A DNA stretch of 64,000 nucleotides from Amorphochlora amoebiformis (Eukaryota; Cercozoa; Chlorarachniophyceae): the NCBI GenBank assembly GCA_054601695.1, contig BAAHQB010000177.1:186001-250000 (forward strand), given 5' to 3'. The position numbers were made by a program, and so were the translations under genes. Positions 1-18,171 of this stretch are shown in pieces; the first letter of the stretch is position 1; every line of letters begins with the position of its first letter. Below the pieces are notes generated by a model that ran no database searches, was not told the DNA's origin, and saw only the letters and a list, made by a program, of their open reading frames with translations.

Positions 1-25
1 ATATAATGTATGTATTTCTATATAA

Positions 26-62
<37 letters not shown>

Positions 63-169
63 GTATATATATATATATATATTATGTATGTGTGTATAAA
101 TATACATAATATGTATGTATGTATATGTATTGCAAACATCTTTACATTTAAAGATGTATAACAATCTAC

Positions 170-6948
<6,779 letters not shown>

Positions 6949-7080
6949 CTATTAAAGGTCGTAAAGAAATCTGGATCAAGTGCTGCAATTTTCCCCTTCT
7001 TCATGATTTCCGTTCAATTTGTCTGCCCAAACTTCATAGAATGCACCCTGCAACATCTTGAAGCCCCGAAATCATTCTCA

Positions 7081-7925
7081 TGTCCCTAACACTTCCCAAT
7101 CAATTAACCTTCCCCTCCGCCACGTATTCCGCCATGATGCGTCGCAACCGAAATTTAACTTTACCTCGTTTCACCCCTAAAATTAGCCCTAATAATAATG
7201 CGGTCAGTGACTATTCTTGGATATCATTACAGGCCTATGTATTATTAGAGGTCTTCAGTTGGTAAAATACGGTAATTTCTAAGGTGTGACATGATGGAAT
7301 GTCACCTTCCTTTCGATGTACACATGTCACACATACCCGTTATTTGACATGTGTATACACATTCGCGGGTTGCAGTTTCCCGTTCGACCCGCGTCCCGCG
7401 CCTACTGCGTCCCGCGCCTACTGTGTCCTCATCCTATGCCAAGCCAGATAGGGACATGTGGATAATAATGATAATGAAGTGTGATTCAAAAGTCCCAGTA
7501 TCATGATGCCGGGGTATAATCTGGCTGGAGCGCGGTTGGAATTAATATCGCCATATGATGATATATTTTGACCAGAAGATTCATAAGAATTTTCGGCAGT
7601 GTTAGGATAATCTTAGGTCTGTTTGTAACTAAGCCTAATTTAATTCTAAAATCACTTTGTTATGCAGTTTAGGTGAATTATTAACGTGAGTGCCCTTTTG
7701 ACAAGGCTCTGTTCAAGTTGTTTAGAGGATTTTTAGATCCTACTTAACTTATCTCAACGATATTCAAAGACTCAAATGTCCTACATTCGCGGTCATTCAC
7801 TCTCTGGTTAAGGAAATCTAAAATTTCTTCATTAAATTTTGAAAATTTCATTCAAGCGATATAGTAGGAAAGATATGTATATATATCATGATATACACAT
7901 AATACACATTTCAAAATATACATGT

Positions 7926-7979
<54 letters not shown>

Positions 7980-8044
7980 TGTCAAAATATATATGTATAT
8001 TATATATTGTATGTGTACATATGTATGTATAATATTATATATTC

Positions 8045-8083
<39 letters not shown>

Positions 8084-8873
8084 CCGTATTGTTATTATTT
8101 GTACAATTGTACAATGTATTACGTATATACATATACATATATATATATATATATACATATATATTATCAGTCTAGTATATGCTCAAGTATATAGTATACA
8201 TGTATATATTTTATAATAAAATGATATAGAGTATTATATACATGTACACATACACATACATATATAATCAGATATATATATATTTTATATATAATATATG
8301 TGTGTGTGTGACTGTGTGTGTGTGTAATAATACATAATATTGTATATATATGGCTATATCTATAAGGCTATACATACATACATATATATATATATATATG
8401 TGTGTAATACTATGTATGTATATATATATATATATATACCGTAAGCTATGATATGTATATTTTTTCAATTATTTTGTATACTATAGCTATATAGTAATAT
8501 TACAATTAATATTATATTCTAGATCGATATGAAATTATTATTATTATACAAAAATATATATAAATATGGATGATATATATATATATTACATTATCATGAT
8601 TCATAATACGTACTAGTACGTAACGTAATTCAAATAATGATTCAACGACTGGCAATCAACTAGATCTAGTAGATATCCGATGTAATTCGGATTTCCGAAC
8701 TGTTAAACTACATGCACTATTTAGAATTTTAGACTAGATATCTATATCTGGATACAATGAAAGCCACAGCACAATCAATTTACACTGTATATAAAATAAT
8801 ATATGGATATAAATACTAGTGTAAATTCATATAGTACATAGTATTGGTACTACATTTCATATGATACACATTA

Positions 8874-8904
<31 letters not shown>

Positions 8905-9378
8905 CATAATATACATATACATATATAAAAATGTGTGTATCTATAAATACACTGTATGACATATAGTATCTAGAGTATATATATGTATATATATATATGC
9001 ATGTAGATATATATGTGTATGTACATATATGTATATATCTACATGTATTTATGATTGTATATATATGTATACAGTACAATATACATATATTACATGTAAC
9101 TACATATGTATCTGATATAATAAATATATATACACACACATATATACATATACAAATATACATATATACATTTATACACACACATATACGCAAACAAACT
9201 AGACACATGCAATTATAATGATACATATTCTGCGAGTAAAATTTATTGTACACAAATCTAGACAAGCATACAACACACCAACCACCAACACATTCCGCTT
9301 CTAAATTCAAATCAAGTATTATAATTAAGATTAAACATAACATCCAATACAGACCTCCCCCCTCCCAACCCTCCCTAT
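7081..9378. other. intergenic stretch between the SLC40 gene and the gene ending at 9379
   Basis: No gene model supported. 7081-7860 is ordinary-complexity DNA and may hold the SLC40 promoter. It contains a GTGTGACAT...ATGTCACC near-palindrome at 7283-7308 and a 16-bp GC-rich tandem (GCGTCCCGCGCCTACT twice) near 7390-7422. 7925-8450 and 8870-9180 are TA/TG microsatellite. 8460-8860 and 9200-9360 are AT-rich unique sequence. Confidence 0.6.
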
Positions 9379-9597
9379 CTATCTAATCTCTGAGTCAACC
9401 TCAGTACTACCGTCGCCCTCGCCATCCGGTCTGTCTTTATTCCTCCCCCTGTGGCCTCTAAACACCCGTCGGAATTGGACGTAAGACGTCACCGACGGCT
9501 CTGGGTTGATTTCTGCATCATCGCCTTCCATGCGTGGGGGCTGTTTTCAAAATTATTTTTTTTTTTAAGTTTTGGTGAGTGATGAGTGTGTGTTTGA

Positions 9598-9631
<34 letters not shown>

Positions 9632-9864
9632 GAAGAGTGGATGAGGGAAAGAATGGAGGAGAGAAAGAGAATTGGGAGGAAGAAAGGGTGTAGAACCGGA
9701 TGGAGAGTGATCTTATTTTCTACTATAAGGGTCTTTGTGAGAATTTTGGTAGAAAATGTGTCTTGTTCAGGATATTGGATACGATAGGTTTGTATATTCC
9801 TGAATATATATAAATTTGTTAGAAACACGCATATATTTTTATATACGTATATATATACATATAA

Positions 9865-9895
<31 letters not shown>

Positions 9896-9939
9896 TTACA
9901 TTCATATATTATATATGTTTATATAAGTACATATACATG

Positions 9940-9996
<57 letters not shown>

Positions 9997-10000
9997 ATAT

Positions 10001-10054
<54 letters not shown>

Positions 10055-10067
10055 GGATATATATTAT

Positions 10068-10125
<58 letters not shown>

Positions 10126-10348
10126 GTGTGTGCGTGTAATTATATATATATTTGCATGTGTATATCTATACATATACATATATATATATAATATATACAT
10201 ATAATATATATATATATATATTATATATATATAAATATATATATGTGTGTGTAAGTACATAATTTGCTTATATGTATATATACGTTTAGGAAATCTACAT
10301 ATATATATATACATATATATTATACATGTGTATGTATGTGTATACATT

Positions 10349-10394
<46 letters not shown>

Positions 10395-10419
10395 GTATAT
10401 GCATATATGTGAATGTGTA

Positions 10420-10450
<31 letters not shown>

Positions 10451-10619
10451 GTTTACGGATACATTCAAAAAATGCTATTGAATCCTAACACTAACCCTAT
10501 TCCCCTATCCCCCTGTCCCTACACTAAATATAACCCTAACCCTGTTCTAACCCTAACTCCAACCCTAATTACCATCCTCCGAACGGATGGTCCCAGTCGA
10601 GATGGAGAACAATTGAATC

Positions 10620-10683
<64 letters not shown>

Positions 10684-11269
10684 TATATATGGAGGTATGT
10701 ATGTGTATGTACATTATACATTTAGAGTGAGAAAGGGAGAGGTAGTGGAAAAAAAAAGGAGAAGAGAAGAAAGAGAGAAGGGGAAAGAGAGAAAAGAGAG
10801 AGAAAGAGAGAAGAGAGAGAGAGGGAGAGAGAGATAGAAAGAGGGAGACAGCGGGAAGAAAGGAAAAGAGAAAAGCGAGAGGAAGAGTGAGAAAGAGAGC
10901 GGAAGAGAGAAAAGGGGAGAAAGAGAGAGAAGAAGAGAGAAAAAGAGAGAAAAAGAGAGAAAAAGAGAGAAAAAGAGAGAAAAAGAGAGAAAAAGAGAGA
11001 AAAAGGAGAAAAAGAGAGAAAAAGAGGATATACCATTTGTCGCCGTCACAACCTTTGCTCTACAGTTTCCAGGACGCCCGTCTCGTCTGGAGTAGCTAAT
11101 TTCCTGTCCATCTAGAGGGTACCTATATGCGTATATATGTCATTCGTGTGTGATGCAAATATATGTACAAATATTATGTGTTTATATACACTGTACACTA
11201 TGTATATATATATATATATATATATGTATCTTATATATACATTCATATATATTTATACTACACATTTAC

Positions 11270-11322
<53 letters not shown>

Positions 11323-11619
11323 GAATGTGTCTGTGTGTGTGTGTGCGTAAGTGTGTTTTTGTGAGTGTTTTTGTGTGATACATCATAGAGAGAGATATAG
11401 ATATAGATATGTATCCACACATATATAATCACATACAAAATATACATATGTAAACCTAGTATGAAAGCTGCGCAGGGTATTAGTCTTGACGATAAAATTG
11501 GAGCTGGTTAGCTCGATATCGAGGGGTACTGATAGCTTCTCGATCACAGCGCGCTGGAGCCTAGAATATCTGGATATCGTGTATAGGGTATGTATGCATG
11601 TTATGTATGTGTATGTATG

Positions 11620-11657
<38 letters not shown>

Positions 11658-11663
11658 ATATGT

Positions 11664-11694
<31 letters not shown>

Positions 11695-12045
11695 TTATAT
11701 ATGTATACATATGCACATATATACATATATATGTGTGTGTGTGTGTAAATATATAATATATGTATATATATATATGTATACATATATATATTATATAATA
11801 TTGATGTATGTATATATGCATACATATGTGTGTTGCATATACATGTATTAAATGTTATATATAAAAATACATATTGTTAATGCATCGTTGAAAGTGGCAT
11901 AGTTAGTCTTGGCATGACATGGTACAGTGCGACAGAGTTTTGATGGGTTATGCCCGAGATCGCTAGAGATCCCGGAGATTGCTCGGAGATTACCTTGCCG
12001 ATAGTACCAGGTAGTATCGGGTAGTATCCAGAAGTATCGGGCTTC

Positions 12046-12093
<48 letters not shown>

Positions 12094-12593
12094 GTATATA
12101 TATATATATATATATCGTGACACGACATGACGTTACGCCATGTCACGCTTCGGGAAAAACCGGGAAGTTAGAACGTTCCTAGAAATTTCCTGAATGAACT
12201 GGCTGAGAATTTCCCCTTATCATTTGTCATAATACAATCGGACAACAGCCAATCTGTACTACTGTACCATTGCGCTACCAGAGTTCACTGCCTTCTAGCA
12301 TATTTCCGGTGTACCGGACCGCTGTACTAACAATATATCATATATATACTATATATATATATATATATAATATATACATATATATATGTATGTATATATA
12401 TGTATATATATATAATATATATATATAGATATGTATGTGTATATATGTGAATACAAATGAAAGATGTATGTAATATAGATGAATAACACACGCATATTAT
12501 CCGTTACGTGTACAAATACACACATATATATGTATATTCTACACATATATACATATATTTATGTATATTATGTTAAATTAAATATATTAATAT

Positions 12594-12633
<40 letters not shown>

Positions 12634-12809
12634 ATATATACCTATATGTATATATATATATTTATATATATTTATATATATATATATATATATTATATAA
12701 TATATACATATATATATAAGTATATATATATATATATGTGTGTGTGTGTATAGTACAGATATAAATATGTTTTTTATCACATACGTATGAATACATATTA
12801 TGTTTATTG

Positions 12810-12843
<34 letters not shown>

Positions 12844-13033
12844 GTAATATTACATATATGTGGCTGTGTGTGTAAATATATATATATATATATATATAAG
12901 TATGTATAATATACATACACACATATGTATGTATATAATCTACAATTTAGATGTAAGACCCAAGGCGCGAGAGTACAGAATTCTCATTCAGAGCAGCGAC
13001 CTTTACCCATCTCCCCTGGAATGATATATATAC

Positions 13034-13075
<42 letters not shown>

Positions 13076-13512
13076 GTATAATATATATATGCATATGTAG
13101 CTATAATATGCATATGTACATACATATATACATCATACAAAGAATGAACAAAATACACCCACATGGGACAGCAACACACAATCACACACCCACACGGACA
13201 AAGAAGAGATGCAGGTGAGAGATAGAAGAGAGAGAAGGGAGAGAGAAAAGAGATAGGAAACAAAGTCCAACAACCGTCATTCCGTCGTCGCTTGTAGAAG
13301 AAGCGTCCGAACTGAGATTTTTGGACCGTGCACTCCCCATGAACGCCGAGACTGCAGACATGGCCAGCCTCCCCCCCATTGCGGGGATATTTGGTACCCA
13401 TAGACCTGTGTGGGAAATAGATTTGTTTGATATTGTGTGTGTGTGTGTGTGTGCATGTGCCTGTGTGTGTATGTAGGTATATGTATACGTAATACAGTTG
13501 TGTTCTATGTAA

Positions 13513-13557
<45 letters not shown>

Positions 13558-13628
13558 GTATGTATATATATATATATATATATATATAATACATACATAT
13601 ACATATATATATATATATACATGTTATG

Positions 13629-13679
<51 letters not shown>

Positions 13680-13872
13680 ACACACATACACACATATAGT
13701 GCATGTGTTCACATACACACATACATATATATACATATACATATGCATATGCATGTATGTGTTTGCATATGTTGTGTACATTACTTCTTGGGAGGACACC
13801 CTCCAAACCTGCTAACAACTGAGGCCTAGAGATAAAATAGTATACATATACATACATATATAAATTTACATA

Positions 13873-13939
<67 letters not shown>

Positions 13940-14156
13940 GTAAATGTATACAGGCATATATATATATATATATATAATATAAGGAATATACACATAGATA
14001 TAGGTATACAGTATTATTATTTAGATATATACGAATGTATCATATGTTTATATTTTAATATACACATATATAATATATATATATATAGTATATATATATA
14101 TTATATATATATATATATATATACATATATATGTACGTAGTATATATATGTATACG

Positions 14157-14197
<41 letters not shown>

Positions 14198-14303
14198 ATA
14201 TATATATATATATATATGTATATATTTATATACATATGTATGTATGATACTTGCGTATATATGTTGATATATATCCATGCATACAATATATATATAAATA
14301 AAA

Positions 14304-14338
<35 letters not shown>

Positions 14339-14445
14339 CTTTTATGTATACATATATACTTTTATGTATACATATATATATATAATATATATATATATAT
14401 ATTTATACTTATATGTATACAAATATATAGACGTGTATATATATA

Positions 14446-14512
<67 letters not shown>

Positions 14513-14791
14513 TATATATATATATATATATATAAATATATACATATATATATATATATATGTAGATTAGTTGGTAAAATATATTCGCAATGATATAATT
14601 ACCCTGCCCCAGGAATACATGTTGGTGGTTGTGGAATCCGACAAAAAAAACACCAAATACCTGTGATATACGATTATTACGACCTTTATTACTCTTTATT
14701 CCACAGTGTAACTCTCATTCCTCATCTCTATCATCTCTTATGTCTTTGTGCACGTTTTATGTATGTATATGTATATTACATACATACATAC

Positions 14792-14833
<42 letters not shown>

Positions 14834-14881
14834 TATGTTCGATGTATATATACATTATATATATATATATATATATACATA

Positions 14882-14965
<84 letters not shown>

Positions 14966-15466
14966 GTTTGATATATATATAATGTATACATTTACATACA
15001 TATCCTTTATTTTTTTCCTCCTACCTCCGCCTCCGACCCCTTCACCCTCTATATCCTCCCCATTTTCCCACATCAGCTCCCCCTGCGACACCGATACTCT
15101 CTGCCGCCGACGGATAATGGCGGCACCCACGCGGTCCCTGGCGCCAAGGAATGCCTGGTTAAGGCCAAAGGTAAATTTAGGATTAAGGTTAGTATTCCGT
15201 CAGGGCTAGGGTCAGGGTTTGCGTCGGATGTCGGTGTATGTGTAAAATTGCGATACAGAGCTTGTAAGCCATTTTTCGGTGAGATTTCTGCACAATCGAT
15301 CATTCCGATGTGTGCGCTCATGGTTGGGTTGTTGAGCACATTGGGGAAACCTGAGGTAGAAAACCTTATGGGGTATCTGCAGTGTTCCACCGACGATCTT
15401 GCCGAACCTACGAAAGCCCCCTCCGAGACGTCTGCGCCAATCTCCACGGCCCTTCGACCAAAACAT
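9379..15466 (-). CDS. unknown 322-residue protein, ten exons; possible FABP/lipocalin-like stretch
   Basis: Exons in order: 15466-15257, 15154-15046, 14660-14603, 13825-13785, 13405-13275, 13015-12960, 11560-11456, 11103-11053, 10618-10573, 9540-9379. All donors are GT and acceptors AG, and the codon phase carries through all ten, giving 969 nt with a TAG stop at 9379-9381. The ATG at 15466 is preceded by an in-frame TAG. The first ~25 residues are rich in Arg/Gly/Trp and lack acidic residues except one Asp, possibly an organelle-targeting segment (inference). Exons 6-8 read [14 protein letters not shown], then [16 protein letters not shown], then [12 protein letters not shown]. This resembles the G-x-W and 'IE...FxVKT' strands of fatty-acid-binding/lipocalin-fold proteins, but the match is by eye. 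The C-terminus is Arg/Asp/Glu rich. Exon 3 has weak composition and is the least certain. Confidence 0.72.
9591..9690. repeat. GA-rich polypurine tract
   Basis: (GA)n with A and G interruptions on the plus strand, lying in the last intron of the minus-strand gene, so it is a pyrimidine tract upstream of the acceptor at 9541-9542 in the transcript. Confidence 0.85.
10484..10572. repeat. degenerate telomere-like CCCTAA repeats
   Basis: Repeated AACCCTAA and AACACTAACCC units with substitutions, ending directly at the 5' splice site of the minus-strand exon 10618-10573. The minus-strand intron therefore begins with TTAGGG-type repeats. Confidence 0.8.
10729..11030. repeat. polypurine tract with a 10-bp tandem array
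   Basis: About 300 bases of A/G only on the plus strand. From about 10935 to 11015 it resolves into a tandem array of AAAAAGAGAG-like units. It lies in an intron of the minus-strand gene, where it is a long pyrimidine run. Confidence 0.9.
11900..12210 (-). repeat. dispersed repeat copy A with CRE-like core (inverted relative to copy B)
   Basis: Contains 'CTAGAGATCCCGGAGAT', a GGTAGTATCGGGTAGTATCC direct repeat, a TA array, TGACGTTACGCCATGTCACG and GAACGTTCCTAGAAATTTCC. The last part matches copy B at 30100-30345 in inverted orientation, including a shared stretch of about 30 nt. Copy C at 51985-52135 shares the GAGATCCCGGAGAT and TGACGTCA parts. It may be a solo LTR or a short non-autonomous element. 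It lies in an intron of the minus-strand gene. Confidence 0.75.
13508..13557. repeat. (TATATG)n hexamer microsatellite
   Basis: About seven tandem TATATG units, distinct from the surrounding TA and TG dinucleotide arrays. Confidence 0.85.
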
Positions 15467-15877
15467 CTATCATTTTCCCGAGGATTCTTTATTAATCCCT
15501 CCAAAAAATTTAGACAGGTGCCTATCATATATTTCTAAGGCTCAGACCAACGTATACCCTTGTGTTGTTCGATTTCTGATCCGCAAACACTCCCAGAAAG
15601 CATAGAACCAAGGCCGGGCCCATCTCTGACACACCCGCCTTTTAATCGGAAATGTTTTCGCCCGGTCAGAGGTCAACGGACAAGTGCGGGACAGATTGGG
15701 ACCTAGGAATGCAGACGCCCAAAAGTATCTCGATTTCGTACCCTTTGCGGACTAGAAGACTTCTGACGAATATGTTGCATTAAAAAAACAACTCAGAGAT
15801 ACTGTTAGGAGAGGCAAAGAGCAAGGATGCAAGGTGGAATTGCGTAGATCAGTAGAGAAATCGTTAATTCTCCAAAT
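15467..15877. other. intergenic region between divergent genes
   Basis: About 410 bases of ordinary-complexity DNA between the minus-strand start at 15466 and the plus-strand ATG at 15878. It probably contains both promoters. No TATA box or palindromic site stands out. Short open frames occur here but none joins in phase to a neighbour. Confidence 0.5.
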
Positions 15878-16189
15878 ATGCATGTACTGATTCACCTTCA
15901 CAGCTCAATATTCGACATATCCTCGCGTTTTGACCCGATCAAACTTACCTCCATCGACGACGTCCAGCGTGCGATCATCGGAGACGAAGAGAGGGACAAT
16001 CCGAGGAAGAAGCCACTAGTCCACCTAATCTTGTTCGGCTGTATGTGGTGCTATCCGAGCTACATCACACTCAAGCATGCGCACGATCTGTTTTTCTCGA
16101 AGAAACCCAAGCAGAAGTCTGACACAAAGGCTGATCGGAACGATCATGAGGATATCGATAAAAGCTCGCTTACAGAGGAGGCAAATTGA
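15878..16189 (+). CDS. small hypothetical protein with one possible membrane segment
   Basis: Single open frame of 103 codons from the ATG at 15878 to TGA at 16187-16189. The middle is a hydrophobic stretch (LVHLILFGCMWCYPSYI), preceded by Lys/Arg and followed by a Lys/Asp-rich hydrophilic tail. This suggests a small single-pass membrane protein or a transmembrane C-terminal exon. An AG acceptor (CTTCACAG) lies at about 15901, so the real protein could start in an upstream exon and join here; 15620-15870 shows no clear candidate. I recognise no family. Composition is normal for coding DNA and unlike the surrounding TA tracts. Confidence 0.5.
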   Translation: MHVLIHLHSSIFDISSRFDPIKLTSIDDVQRAIIGDEERDNPRKKPLVHLILFGCMWCYPSYITLKHAHDLFFSKKPKQKSDTKADRNDHEDIDKSSLTEEAN

Positions 16190-16277
16190 CACCTTTCGTG
16201 CCGGATTTTTCCCGGCACATCCACCCTTGAGGTAATTCAGCAGGTTTAAAGGTTATCAATAATTTTAGTACGGCGGG

Positions 16278-17616
<1,339 letters not shown>

Positions 17617-17812
17617 TATTTCTCTCATCATGAGTACAGCACGTGCCTAATTACATAATTCAATTACTATGGACCGTTACTCACACTTCCTAGACTTCAT
17701 TTCGTGAACTAGTAATATTACTAGATTAATCACAAAAGTAAACTCTAGTTACAGTCACTGGTATTAGTCTACATGCCATGTCATGGATCATAGGCTGATC
17801 AATCGTTATATA

Positions 17813-17816
17813 TGAT
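17813..17816. other. target site duplication, left copy (TGAT)
   Basis: TGAT abuts the TG end of the left LTR and is repeated at 23286-23289. Four-base duplications are within the range known for Ty3/gypsy integration. Confidence 0.85.
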
Positions 17817-18171
17817 TGTGGTTCGCTGCTCTAGGGTTCAGTGATTTTGTCTTGTTGTCACTTTGAATTCTGTTGATGAATTATTGAATTTATGGAACAT
17901 TTTCATTTTGCGAATTTCTAAGAATTTCTCGAATTCGAATCTACTAGAATAATCTCGAATCCTAAATTTACCTAAATATATATTTTCTCGAACTTCTCGA
18001 ATACTCCACAGTCACTTCGTAGTACCCACCATACCTGGGTGTGACATCACGGTATGTCACGGGTATGTCACGCATATGTCACGCCTATGTCACGCTTCTA
18101 GAATCTTCTGTAACGGTGTGACATCACGCCATGTCACGCTTTCTTGAGTGAGGCGACCTCGGCGTTCAACA
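17817..18171 (-). repeat. 3' LTR (element on minus strand)
   Basis: 355 bp, TG...CA ends. Contains four TATGTCACG-type units at about 18052-18096 and two GTGTGACATCACG boxes (near 18040 and 18117), resembling CRE/ATF half-palindromes. The pol stop codon (TGA, 18134-18136) lies inside this LTR. Confidence 0.97.

Noticed and set aside
7355-7400. Possible tRNA (CCCGTTCGACCCG resembles a T-arm/B box)
   Set aside because: No matching A box, acceptor stem or anticodon arm at the required spacing.
9565-9828. Minus-strand frame of 87 codons
   Set aside because: Mostly a pyrimidine tract in the last intron of the ten-exon gene; it does not join the exon at 9540.
10714-11049. Ser/Leu/Phe-rich minus frames of about 105 codons
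   Set aside because: Translation of the polypurine/polypyrimidine tract; intronic.
13508-13700. CRISPR-like array of regular repeats
   Set aside because: Simple hexamer and dinucleotide microsatellite without unique spacers, in a eukaryotic intron.
15364-15528. Alternative minus-strand start exon (MIGTCLNFLEGLIKNPRE)
   Set aside because: It can be spliced in phase, but the frame starting at 15466 reads straight through without needing an intron and is the simpler model.
15248-15538. Plus-strand frame of 96 codons
   Set aside because: It is opposite the first exon of the minus-strand ten-exon gene, which continues in phase through nine more exons.
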